DNA of 44,962 nucleotides from Gnetum montanum (taxonomy: Eukaryota; Streptophyta; Gnetopsida; Gnetales; Gnetaceae): the NCBI GenBank assembly GCA_015680685.1, contig MNCI01037735.1, forward strand, positions 64,551 to 109,512, given 5' to 3'. A program made the translations under genes and the position numbers. Shown here piece by piece: positions 10,359 to 22,137 of this stretch (positions are counted from its first letter, which is position 1; each line of letters opens with the position of its first letter). Below the pieces are notes generated by a model. It ran no database searches. It was not told the origin of the DNA and was given only the letters and a program-made list of their open reading frames with translations.

Positions 10359-12248
10359 AAATTCCATTCTTTTAGCAGCATTGGCATATTTCAAATTTTC
10401 TTTTAAGGCTGAGCTTGAATCTCAGAATGCTGTTTGAGGATATATTATGGAATTCAATTTTGCTACATAATTCCTGATGTGCAACACATTCCTTTCCTGT
10501 GGAAAGATGTGGCACGGCACGTGCTTTTCTATTTTTTCTGTTTGCCACGGTTAATAATATTGGAGTTCATTGCCATTTCACCATAATGACGAGGCTTATG
10601 TCTAACATAAAGTTACTCGTTTTTGAAGCTGACTTTCTATTTCCAATTTTCTGTCAGAAGTGCAATAATACAATGCAATGATTTTTTGCAATGAATCAGC
10701 CAAAAGAAAATTTGATAGGTGGCATAATGTTTGATGAGATGCAACGATATGATTATGTTTTCCGTGAATATTAATACTTGTCTGCTGATAAGTCTGATTA
10801 TCTTTAATTCAACTACAGTTAAATTTGTTGTGGCGTGCTTGTTAATCAAACTTGCCACTTATGCAATGTCTTGCCTCGTTTATGATTCCTTTCCCCCCCC
10901 CCCTCCCCCCCCTTGGTTAGTTTCATCTTTCAATACCTGGAACTCTTGGTGTTTGTTTTGTGTTCATTGTTTGGTGTCTTGTAAGCCAAGTCTTTTTATT
11001 TACAACTTACACCAGATTTTAGGTTGCAAAAATCATTGCATTGCACATTTCGTATTTGCTCGTTGCAATTGCTTCTACTTCTTTTGGGATGTTGAAACCT
11101 AAATAATTTAATTATAAGTACGGTTGAAGACATAGCCAACACATACATGGGAAAAATTACAGTGGAATTGAATAAAAGTGGGAATTGACTATCTCTTGCG
11201 TGCACATCCTTAACTTTTGCTTTGTTTGAGCATTTAATGTAGTTGGAGCATAGTTAACATGGTGTATTTTACTTGGTTAGAACTTGTGATATATATTCCA
11301 ATGCCGAGGGATATTAAGATGATTCTTACTTGAAAATGTTAAAATTATGTGCAGAGAATTGTAAGGTCAGTAAAAGTATATCATTAAAGAACTACAAGGT
11401 TAGGGTACATTGATAGGTTAAGCCATTGCAGTATACTCTTAAGAACCATTTGCCCTTAAAGAACCATTTGCTTGTAAGATCCATAATAGGGAAAAAGCTT
11501 TTGAGGAAAAAGCTCCAATAATGGGCAAAATGAAAGACAACCAAACATGTTTATAAACCAAAGTCAGCTATCTAACTATACTTGTAAACCAACCATTAAT
11601 GATAAAAACAAAGTTAGAAAATATGATTTGCTTGTAAGATGTCGAAAGGGGAAAGAAGCTTAATAAAGCATTCATGATAAAAATCATGTAACAAAATGCC
11701 ATTTGCTTATAAAATGCATAAAGGAGAAAATCCAAGTAAAGTTCAAAGTTGGAAAAGCAATATGTTTTAATATCTTTTTGTTTCAATATGTTAATGTCTT
11801 TATAGGAAAGGTTATGAAATGAGGTATTTAGAATTGTCTTCTAATGACCTTATAATGGTTCATATCATTTTAACATTAATTAGATTAACTTGCTTAGTCG
11901 TGTATTTATAATATATATCTATAATTTGGCTAAGAGAATCTTCTTCATTGATGAGTATTAAGGCATTTGTATCTATATGCTAACTTGATTGAACTAAAAC
12001 ATAACATTTACAATAAACAATTCATTAAGTATTGTAATTGGAAAGCACAATTACAATTGAAAAGTATGAAAATTAATAGTGGATATTTACAACGACAAAC
12101 TAGCTTAATAGAAGGTATGCATTTATGATATGTTTAAAAACTCCTATACAAGCCTCTTTTATCTTTAATTGAAAGGAGTAATAATCATTCAAAAAATAAC
12201 ATATCTCTCTATTAATCATAAACTACTTAGTTTAGTATGTGGCTTGTC
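10359..12248. other. Decayed intergenic sequence after the subunit g gene
   Basis: No gene was recognised. It contains a C-rich tract at about 10891-10912 and an antisense SINE tail at about 11088-11150 (starts TTGAAACCTAAATAATT). Between 11440 and 11730 the phrase CATTTGCTT(G/A)TAA(G/A)AT followed by a GGGAAAAAGCTT-like stretch recurs at least three times. Those are degenerate direct repeats of about 60-130 bp spacing. Confidence 0.4.
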
Positions 12249-13426
12249 ACAATTATACATTTTTTATATTAACTTTACATGTTGAGGTTGATATATTATA
12301 TTGATTCTTAACACTTCCCCTTAAACTCAACATAGAATAGCTTTGCTAACAACCACGATTGCTAGCTTCACTTGTTTTATCTTAAAAAGGTGTACAGATT
12401 ATTATACTATGTTTGTCCTTGATCTTCTAAATAAATTATATCATACTTGAAGAGTCCTTTTCTTACATCCTGGTTGTGAAGTAGATTGAATTTCTCATTA
12501 AAGATCCCTTCATCAATAATTCTATTTCATTTGAAAGGGCCAATCATCAAATTCTTAATAATAAAATTTTCAACCAATGAAGCTATTATTTAAGATGGAT
12601 CTTATTTTTAACGGTTTACTTATCCTACTCATTATCATACTTCAATTTTATCTTCATAGTTATACAAATTTCTTGAAATGGAAAGGGAAATAGTCTTGAG
12701 AAGTCTTGTAGAGGAAGTAAGTTCTTGTGAGATCTAATAATTAAGGCATAAATAACAAGAGTAAGAAAAAATTAAGATAGAATGTTCATGAAGTCATAGT
12801 TTCTTCATTAAACTATCAATCAAAAATATTACATTTATGATCTTTTAACTTGGGCAAAAGGTCAAAATTTTCTAATGCTTCAATCACATGAAGCATTGAA
12901 TCTTCATCAACATTATCTACATTCATGAATTGGAAAAAAAATTTCATACACCCATTGACACATTAATCACTGTCAAAATTACAATGGATCGAGAATTAGA
13001 CACAACTGAGGTATAAGAGTCTTCAATTTTATGGCAATTACTTATTCAAGGACTAAACTAGGTAATGACAAAGAAGGATAAGAGATGCTTAAATGATTTT
13101 CTATAATAAGATTGAGGAGGTTAGTCATAGAATCACTAAGGATAAATCATTTGACAATATAATTGACTTCTATATTTGATGATGCACCTTCCTCTTTGCA
13201 TCGAATTGAGTTTTAATATCTTGCTCCTTGATAATCTTATCCTTATGCTTGCATTTGATGTTGCATATGATTGTGGCTAATTACTAAATCACATGTTCTT
13301 TTTCTTGTATTGCTTTAGCCTTCTCCACAATCACCTTGGACATCTTATACTTTGTGTCTTTTATTAAGGATTTAAGTGTTTATATCAACCTCAACATGTG
13401 TTATGCATATTCATATGTATAATTGT
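12249..13426. mobile_element. Segment flanked by inverted repeats with a degenerate minus-strand reading frame
   Basis: The left arm (12249-12295) contains ACAATTATACAT and CATGTTGAGGTTGATATA. The right arm (13381-13426) contains the reverse complements of both in the matching order and spacing. The 18-bp core (12278-12295 versus 13381-13398) is perfect. Between the arms the minus strand has long low-stop stretches, for example one containing FMNVDNVDEDSMLHVIEAL (about 12930-12870) and a Lys/Glu-rich, coiled-coil-like stretch just inside the right arm. This could be a foldback or TIR element, or two oppositely oriented LTR fragments. I do not recognise the protein. Confidence 0.35.
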
Positions 13427-13892
13427 AATGATTTACATAAAAAGATTAATTATGTTGTTAAGTGATTGGTTAAGAAGAAATATCTTTATTGAATAAGCTG
13501 TGTCCCTCGAATCTCTTGTACTAAAGGAAAGTCATTGTAACAATTTTATACATGCATAAGACATGGTCTCATGATGTGATATACAAACCATAATTGTCAC
13601 ATGTAATGCCTATAGTTGTTCATTGCGGTATTCACCCTGTTTCTTGTTTCACATATATCAATACCTCTATCTTTATATTCTTATTTGTTATATTAATTTT
13701 ATTTTCTTGATAGTCTAACTCTCTAATCGTTGATGTCTAAGTACACGGTTTGGTGTTGTCATGATGTCTATATTACATATTCTTGTTTATTGTACTTTAT
13801 TGTCTATTAATGTATTCGTACCATAGTTTGTGGGCCAATATGTGTTCTACTCTTTAGGTAAATCATAACCATGGTTATTACTAATTGCTACC
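13427..13892. other. Unassigned AT-rich sequence left of solo LTR B
   Basis: I see no recognisable coding or repeat content. Its last five bases, CTACC (13888-13892), are the left target-site duplication of solo LTR B. Confidence 0.4.
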
Positions 13893-14640
13893 TAATGAGA
13901 CGCGATATTGCATGCACCGCAATATCGCGTCGTCCCCTGCGATATCGCGTACGCGATATCGCAGTCCGCGCCCAAATCTATAAATAAGAGGCGGCACTCC
14001 CCTCATTTCTCATCCTAGGCTAGAAGTAGCGAAGCTCTGGCAGTTTAATCACTCCAGAGATAGAATATTTTCCATGTGCCCGTAGTAGGAGTCCCCAAGT
14101 GAACGGATCTTTATTTGAGCAACTTTGTACTTGAACGCAAGTTGTGTACAACAATAAAGATGAGCTTTGTGGATAAACCTTGCAATACATGGAATAGGTT
14201 TATTATCTGTTATTTCTTACATGTCATTTATTACATGCATTAGTGCGGCATGAGTACGACTTGGTTACGAGCATTGACNTAGTAGCGATTAGCATTTGGT
14301 AGACACAGTTGCATAGTTCAGGGTGTGTACGGTAAGTGGGAATGGATGCTGACGCTAGTTAATTTAGACTTAGGACATTAGTTAGAGTTAGTTAGTTTCT
14401 CAACCCTTCTACCTTTAGGATAGGAGAAAAACCATAAAAGACCAAAAAAATCATATACCTCAGACTTACTTAACCATACACCGTGACAACAACAAGTAAG
14501 TCTGGGAAGACAACGAATGATTAACCCCAAGTGTTCCCTGGGGAGTTTAGGGATTTAGTTTGTGGTGTGGAGTTTGACCGAATCGCGTGTGCTACGCTCG
14601 TTTCATATGGTTGAGTGTAGGGGTACCTCGCCACTCATCA
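13893..14640 (+). mobile_element. Solo LTR B with 5-bp target duplication
   Basis: It starts TAATGAGACG, a G-to-A-altered form of the family start TGATGGGACG, and ends CCACTCATCA. It is flanked by a perfect CTACC duplication (13888-13892 and 14641-14645), which fixes both ends. TATAAATA is at 13979-13986 and AATAAA at 14153-14158. Inverted repeats precede the TATA box: 13899-13911 with 13919-13931 (13-bp perfect arms), and a 24-bp perfect palindrome at 13939-13962. Stem-loops occur at 14035-14059 and 14461-14504. The unsequenced base N is at 14279. It is the closest relative of LTR F. A lone LTR with matching target duplications is the known product of recombination between the two LTRs of one element. 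Confidence 0.88.
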
Positions 14641-14645
14641 CTACC

Positions 14646-17325
14646 TTAACAATTTGGACATGATGCAACATGTCAATCTTTCATTAGTTGGACTTCATTA
14701 TTCTTGTATCGAGGACCTTAATTCCTAACATCTTTGATCTTTTCCATCATTTTTTGCAACTGTGTTTAATCAATTTCCATGGAAGCTACTTCCCCACCAA
14801 CTAGAGTTTATTTCTTGATGTATTGGCTTTATTTAAAAGCTTTTGATCTTGGGTTTGCAGGCTTTGAATGGCCTCAACATTCCACCATCACCTTTAGAAC
14901 TACCAACCTTCAATTCCTATATCCTCTTATCTAATTCATCAAATTGTAAAAGTTTGTTATGTTGGGTGGACTACTTTGACACTATGTAGATAGCATGGTA
15001 AAAAGAATAAAGCATTACTTGAAGTACCTTATTGTGTGGAGAGGCTATGATTATAGTTTGTACTATTGAATATCCCTTGTTACCTTTTCCATCACCTTAG
15101 ATTTCAGGATGTTAGCATCACATTCTAGTGAGTCTTCTCAAACTAGTGAATTATTTACATATTCATTTGGAATATCTCACTTGACTGTGAACATGAAAAT
15201 CCCTATGATTGCTTCATATTTTAGGAATTTAATTTTCAAGGCACAATGCTCCATGATGAGATCAGAATTGAAGTTGTTGATTCCTATATATGTGACCTTT
15301 GGCCATGTCTTCTCAAGAACCATGACGATTTACTATGCCCTTCATCTCTAAATTCTCAATTGTGGCCTTGTACAAGTTGTTACAGGCAAATTGGTCATAG
15401 GTTCACATGATAGTTTTCATTATCTTAAATTTCACACGAGATAAAATATAAATGTATGCACATGATATGTAAGAAAAGGTCAAGTGGATCTTAATGGAGA
15501 GATAGTAGAACTGAATGTGCTCCTTAATCTTTTACTTCAAAATTATGAACTAGTTAAATACCTAGTCTAATTGTTCCTTCATACAAAGCAAAGTCATTGT
15601 CCTCTAACAACTATCCACCTTCATATGTTTTACAATCAACCATGTAAAGATCAGGTTTGCCATGGTGCTTCATGGATCCTATACTAAAGCACTTGGGAAG
15701 CGCCCATTAAGGTTTTTTTTTTCCTTTGTGAAACTGAAGGTATGTTTGAGCATATAAACAAGATTGACATGATTAATGTCAATGATGTTAGACAAACTAT
15801 TACCCATCATAGTCTTTAGGAAAAAACATAAATGCTTAACTAAGATCTCAAAAAACCTGTAATGACCATCATGCTAATATAAAAACTAGTCCTTGTGTGT
15901 CAACTTAACTATGTCATGGTCTCTCTGGGGTGGCTAAAAATCTACAAATGACAAAAGCTCAAAATAAGTAAATTTTTGTGGTAAATTCTTGAACAACTAA
16001 TTGATCAATTCATGGTTATAATTGTGTAATGTGATCTTAAAATTAGGCATAATGTATTTAGCTATCTCTTTATCACTAAGCAATATCTTGATATATTCAA
16101 TTCACTTATTCTTTCTTTATTTTTTCCCAATATTTAAAATTGGAATTAACAAACCAAATTGAAATTTTATTACATCTATAAATTCTTTAGATTTATTAGA
16201 CAGTACAATTAGCAAAGCATGAATGGGATCTCAACATCTTAGAGTTGAAATAAGTAGATGGGTGAAAATTCATCGTGAATAATAAGTATGTTCATTGCAC
16301 TATTTCTCATGAGGAATACTAATTGTAAAGTAGTTTGCCTTTGAATTAAGGTATCTCTTGATATTAAAATATCTTTCAAGTATAGATATCTTTTTTCTTT
16401 TTATACGTTTCCAAGCTTTTGAAATATGATTGATCATTTTTGCAAACTTGCTTATGATTAGAATAAATAATGTGCTCTAGACTATGTAATTTATTGAGCC
16501 ATAAACATCTATTGTAAAACCATCCTCTATCTTAGGTTACCAATGTCACCTTTTAAGGGTAGAAATTCTAAGATAGATGTTGAGAATGATAGCCTCTATT
16601 TAACATAGCATTTTCCTTAACAAAATTTTAATAATTAATATTACGTTTACCATCTAGCCTTGGAAGTGTAACAATCATATTATATGAGTAAAAATACTAT
16701 TTGTCAATGAGGTATAGCTCTCTAATTTAGGCCATGCTACTTGTGGTCGTGTAAGTGAAACTTTTGATTCCAAAAAGTATAACTTTACGTCATCATAGTT
16801 CACATAAAATCTACCAAACCATCATGTTAGCCAAGTTTGTAAAGTTCATATATAATCAAACTAAAACTAAAACTTTATTAAATCTATGGAACTTATGGAA
16901 TGAGTTTTGAATTAAACACATTTTAAAATATTCTACCCAAAATGAAAACATATTTTTTGCATATCTTAAGGCATTTGGACTTTAGAGTAATACATCTCAA
17001 CCATAGGATTCTTTCTAGTAATTCCAGTCAACCTAGCAAGCAGTTGTCTTATTCTTTGTTCTTGGTTGTGGCCTTACAAGGGCCTCAAAATTAAAAAAAA
17101 CATGGCACCTAGTGAAATCATTATCAAGAAATTATTGAGTGTTATGCGTAACATTTACAACAAAGCAACTAATTTATAGCTTTTAATATCCCAGCTAAGT
17201 CTAATTTGCCGAAATATAGTATAGTGATGCCTTATAATCATTAATGGAAATTTGTAATGTAGTTAAACATTTTACAACTTTTATGAAAATGAAATAAAAT
17301 GAAGCTTTATTACATCTAAAGACCC
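14646..17325 (-). other. Decayed repeat sequence with minus-strand coding remnants
   Basis: The minus strand between about 15100 and 14700 reads as broken, Lys/Glu-rich pieces such as LQKMMEKIKDVRN, similar in style to the extra coiled-coil frame at 950-1700. I infer that solo LTR B may have inserted into an older element. An 80-codon plus-strand open frame (15109-15351) has no recognisable features. Two stretches near 16160-16215 and 17300-17350 share TTTATTACATCTA followed by GATYTAYTAGACA and are degenerate direct repeats. Nothing else could be assigned. Confidence 0.3.
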
Positions 17326-17329
17326 ATTG

Positions 17330-18175
17330 GATCTACTAGACAAATATTACATTTTCATGAAAAATAAAGATAGACTCTACTAATTGCCCAATTGGCAATG
17401 GGTCATCAAAAACAAATCCTACAAGCTACTAATGCACTCTTCTCAAGGGAGTTGAATCCATCTTCCACTTTCAATTCTAAGATAACGAGAACTTAAGTGA
17501 ACTTTGCTTAAAGCATTTCGATACTTGATGGGAATGGCAATTGAGAGATAGTGAGCTTCTATATCTAGTTTATTAAATCTAATGTGGTGTAAATAAAATT
17601 GTGGCTTCCAATATAGTTCACATTTAAGTTAAAACCTTTGGCTTGACTAGTTGGCGTATATGTTTAGGATTTTGCTGCATATCCTCCCAAGAAATATTCC
17701 ATTTTCTCAACCATTGCATCGCTTGAAAATACCAACCATGGTCTCACAAAATCTTAAGAATTGCTTTAAATAATTTGTCTTGCCTTGAAATATGCAAGTG
17801 CTAGTTTATGTAATGAATTGGCACAAAGTATTACCTTTAACTTAGCAAGAAGAAACTTTTTTTGCAATATTTCAATATCTTTCCAAAGTTTAGCACCGAG
17901 TGGAGGTCCCTAAACAACACATCCATATATCATAGTAGGATAGATGATAGTCTAAAAAATTTGTTTTAGATCATTTTAAAGTGAGATACCTAAATCCTTG
18001 CACTTGTTTTTGAATGCATATTGACCCTTGAAACCTCTTATTATTTTTTATTTCATGCACTTCTCCACATGTATTATTTTTTATTTCATGCACTTCTCCA
18101 CATGTACTTGGTCATATAAATGAGACCCAAATATTTAAAAATAATATACGATTTGCACATTGGTACCTGGAAAAA
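17330..18175 (-). pseudogene. LINE ORF2 C-terminal relic
   Basis: Read on the minus strand from about 18175 downwards, pieces in shifting frames match the region after the LINE reverse transcriptase palm. There is a FKYLGLIYM-like segment near 18130, then a segment ending in an NKCKDLGISL-like piece. A TMIYGCVV-like segment near 17935 is followed by a GAKLWKDIEILQKKFLLAKLK-like stretch (17900-17830). These correspond to the YLG and LLYGCEVWG...W..IE..QK.FL blocks of plant LINEs. Stops and frameshifts abound. A 33-bp tandem duplication (18039-18071 and 18072-18104) lies inside it. Confidence 0.5.
18039..18104. repeat. Two exact 33-bp tandem units
   Basis: The two units, 18039-18071 and 18072-18104, are identical by eye and carry TTTCATGCACTTCTCCACATG-like sequence. 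They duplicate 11 codons of the minus-strand LINE relic. Confidence 0.85.
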
Positions 18176-18179
18176 TAGA

Positions 18180-18722
18180 GGTTATAAGGATTTCGAGATG
18201 AACGACAATAATTTTCTAAAATTTAGAACATATTTTGCATAACTTCTGCAGTCATGGAAATCAAGGCAGGCCATGAAGAGCGTTCTTAGAGATAACAGGG
18301 ACATGCACTTTTAACTGAGAAGCTTTGGATGAATTGACCAAAGCTCCATTGCATTGGGATGGCTATGTGCATGGACTTTTCAATGAGGAGCTTTCGATGG
18401 ATACAAAATCGGAATTACTTGAATGCAGACGATTGTTTTTAAAGAAGCCTCAGGTACACGCGGTGCAGAAATAAGGGAAAACAGTGACGTTGCAGCGTCA
18501 ATGGCTGAACCACAAATGATGCGGATCGAGCCACGCCATGAAGAGCGTTCTCAGAGAAAAGCGGACACACGACATTCTGCCAATGCTTTTCGATTCGAAA
18601 CGGAAGCAACTTCCAGTTCTTATTTATCAACAATTCCTCGCCACATCCTCCTCTCATGGCCAAGTGTTAGGTTTCTGTTTCGTTATCTCGTTTCTGCAAA
18701 TTTCATTTCTTGCTTCGTAGCC
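18180..18722 (+). promoter_or_regulatory. Upstream region and probable 5' UTR of the pyruvate kinase gene
   Basis: A 23-bp segment with GCCATGAAGAGCGTTCT occurs twice with one mismatch (near 18270 and 18534). A weak TATA-like TTATTTATC lies near 18618-18626; initiation near 18650 would give a leader of about 70 nt. From 18423 the frame is open and in register with the kinase for exactly 100 codons, with further in-frame ATGs at 18501 and 18516. Whether any of these ATGs is used is unknown. The ATG at 18723 has the better context, GCCATGGCG. Confidence 0.4.
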
Positions 18723-21700
18723 ATGGCGAACCTCGACGTTCCTGAGATCCTGAAGAAGGATCTACAGCGCGATCAACAGCCGAGGACGAAGATCGTGTGC
18801 ACTTTAGGGCCTGCGTCCCGGAGCGTGGCCATGATTGAGAAGCTTCTGAGGGCCGGAATGAACGTCGCGCGATTCAACTTCTCGCACGGCACGCACGATT
18901 ATCACCGTGAGACTCTATATAATCTTCGCCAAGCCATGCAAAATACCGGCATTCTCTGCGCCGTTATGCTCGACACTAAGGTTTCATTTCTCCGCATTTG
19001 CAGCGCGCAAGTCTAATCTCTACCTTTTCGCTTTCTGGCTTGATACTTTGATTTTGCCGATTTCTCTTTGGTTGAGAGTTGTAGGCGTTAAAAATATATG
19101 AATAGTATTCTCGAAGATTCGGTCGTTGCTAACTTGCTATGGTGTACATATGAACCTATGCCTCTTATGAATCAGCGCAAAATTTTATCGTTTCTGTTAT
19201 TTCGTCATTCTGAGGTAACATTGAGGAAATATTCAGTTTCTTTTCAAAGTTATCTTCCAAAAAAAAAAAGAAAAAAAGAAAAGAAAAGAAAAATCCAATT
19301 CAAAACGAACATGTGTTTGCTTTTAGAACTATGAATTATAATTATGTTTCCTATGCAGTGATCGTATTTCTATTCTTTTGGTATTTTAACGTAAATTTTA
19401 ACCTTAAGAGTGCATGCAAAGATTAATCGATTTTGTTAAGAAAACAGTCGGTAATTTTCGTAATGATGTGTTAAATCGAAGACGTAATAAAAATTCAATT
19501 TTATTGTCAGTTTTATAAGGTATCCTTCTAGATTGTGCAGCGAACTGTGAACTCATAGTACTTCGAATTGACGTTTCAATTCAAACTCGCGAGCGACACG
19601 ATCAATCAGTTCGTTCCATGGATTTAGTTTGTACGAGTTTAAGCAACGAATCTGTTTCCACTATTTATTTTGAATTTTCAGGATCCGATCAGTATGAAAG
19701 AATAAAGTTTAGTAACGAATAATGAGCAAGCACGAATAACTCATTCTTTACAGGGCCCTGAGATTCGAACCGGATTTTTGGTAGACGGGAAACCAATGCA
19801 ATTAAAAGAGGGTCAAGAAATCACAATAACCACGGATTACAGCATCAAAGGAAATTCGAACATGATTTCCATGAGTTATCCAAAGCTAGCCGAAGATTTG
19901 AGTCCTGGCAATACTGTTCTGTGCGCCGACGGTACGATAACACTCACTGTGTTGTCCAGTAACAAAAATGAAGGCACGGTGAGATGCCGCTGCGAAAACA
20001 CGGCAATGCTTGGCGAAAGGAAGAATGTGAATCTTCCCGGAATAGTTGTGGATCTACCAACCCTCACAGACAAAGATAAGGAAGATATTTTGCAGTGGGG
20101 TGTCCCCAACGAAATTGACATAATTGCACTCTCTTTTGTCAGAAAAGGCTCAGATCTTGTGCATGTCAGGGACGTGCTTGGAAATCATGCTAAGAGAATA
20201 AAACTCATGTCGAAGGTACGCGTTTAATCCATATTTATGTATTTATATTTTCGTTCACTTTGAAAAATTCAGTAACTTCTTTACTTTGTTTTGATATAGA
20301 TAGATCCTTCCCTTCAGTGTTTCGAGCATACATATGTTATCCTAATTTTGTGCGATTGAAAATAAAAAATAAAAAATAAAAAATATGGTACAGTAACGTG
20401 TTTCAATGAGCACGATTGAAATCTTCAATGAATTCAACGTAGGGCAATGTTTGTGCACATGTCAGAGCGTACAAGCAATCATGCACAGTCCACAAATTTG
20501 TATTTCGGAACAGTATTATCATCGGCGTTATTCTAATTCTTATCCGATACTGAATTTTCGCTCCGTTTCACGGAAGATTCTGCCCTGATCTTCTCTATCT
20601 AATCCGACGAGGGACCGATCTACGCCTCCTTTTGTCTTTACAGCCCATTCACTCCATTTAAGTTGGTGTTCAACAAGAAATATTAAAACTTTTTGGTGCA
20701 ATATTGTTATGGTGCTCTTGAATCATATAGTTTGCATTTGATTCTTTTTAGAGAATTTGTATTAAGATGATGTGAACTTTAAAGAAATTTGCAAACTAAA
20801 ATCTAATAACTAGGTTTAACCGATTACCTTTTAACAACTAAATTTAACTAATTATCTTTTATACATTTCAAGTAAATTTTTTGTTGTCTTCTACATTTAA
20901 TGTTAACTTTGTTAGAGTAAGCGCATTACTTTATATCTTCTCCAAATCAATGTATTATCCCGAGTCTTTACCCATTTTATCCCTTCTAAATATCATCCTG
21001 CTCTTTTCTCTGATCTGTTTTACCAGTTTGCATCTTACTCAAATTCATCTCTCATCGCGCACATTTTTCCGTCTAGTTCCTCTTTTCCCACCGTTGATGC
21101 GTTTTGGCCGGTATCATACCTTTTATCTCTGCAAACTTTAAAATCCTTTCAGATCAAGAACCCAGATGAAACAAAGGTCTACGCCTGTTAATGTTGAGTC
21201 ACTGCTAATTTCTTTCCGCAGGTGGAAAATCAAGAAGGCGTGATCAACTTCGACGACATTCTCAGACAGACCGATGCATTCATGGTAGCCCGGGGGGACC
21301 TCGGAATGGAGATTCCGGTGGAAAAGATCTTCCTGGCTCAGAAAATGATGATCTACAAATGCAACCACGCCGGAAAGCCTGTGGTGACTGCAACCCAGAT
21401 GCTAGAATCCATGATAAAATCTCCTCGTCCCACGCGGGCCGAGGCAACGGACGTAGCCAACGCTGTGCTGGACGGCACCGACTGCGTGATGCTGAGCGGT
21501 GAAAGTGCAGCAGGAGCATACCCTGAATTAGCAGTCAAAGTCATGGCTCGGATCTGTGCACAAGCTGAATGTGCTCTGGATAATGAATCCATCTACAAAG
21601 ATCTGCTGGCCAACACTGCTCTCCCCATGTCTCCACTGGAAAGTCTAGGCTGCTCTGCTGTTCGAACCGCCAACAAATCCTTCGCAAAACTCATCATCGT

Positions 21701-22034
21701 CTTGACCAGAGGAGGAACCACCGCCAAATTTGTGGCAAAGTACAGGCCCTCGGTCCCCATTTTATCAGTGGTTGTGCCTGTTTTCAAAACGGATTGCTTG
21801 GAGTGGACTTGCAGCGATGAATCTCCGGCCAGGCACAGCCTCATATACAGAGGCCTCATTCCAATGTTGGCCGAGGGATCCGCAAAGGCCACCGACTATG
21901 AATCAACTGAAGGCATCATCCATTCTGCCATGAAGCGTGCACAGGCCAAAGGTTTGTGCAAGAAAGGTGATACCGTCGTTATTTTGCATCGCATAGGAGC
22001 ATCATCCGTCATCAAGATCGACCGAGTTAAGTGA
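18723..22034 (+). CDS. Pyruvate kinase, cytosolic type (three coding exons)
   Basis: It catalyses the last step of glycolysis, phosphoenolpyruvate plus ADP to pyruvate plus ATP, with Mg and K ions. The exons are 18723-18980, 19754-20215 and 21222-22034; all junctions are phase 0 with GT-AG introns of 773 and 1006 bp. The product is 510 residues, the normal plant cytosolic length. The introns fall at DTK|GPEIRTG and just after the catalytic Lys240 in SK|VENQEG. Visible motifs are RFNFSHG (residues 50-56), GPEIRTG (87-93, B-domain start, with the Glu expected of a K-dependent enzyme), Lys240, the metal-ligand candidates Glu242 and Asp266 in MVARGDLGMEIP (261-272), and MLSGES (330-335; Ser is usual in plant cytosolic forms). 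The C-terminal domain starts at about 370. No transit peptide is seen from Met1, which has context GCCATGGCG. No stops or frameshifts interrupt the exons, so the gene is probably functional. AATAAA occurs 104 nt after the stop. Confidence 0.95.
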
Positions 22035-22137
22035 ACATGCAGTGAACTGAATGGTTTTGGTTGCCTGTCCTGGCTTCAAACTCAACTCGATAATCCTCAT
22101 TTCTTGTTTACTTTGATTCTTACAATTTAATTCCGTA

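Noticed and set aside
10731-11102. 123-codon plus-strand open frame after the subunit g gene
   Set aside because: The Pro run comes from a C tract and the rest is Cys/Phe-rich low-complexity translation; no motif and no start context.
21353-21892. Minus-strand open frames opposite pyruvate kinase exon 3
   Set aside because: They are shadows of a GC-richer coding exon; the plus strand has an unambiguous conserved protein.
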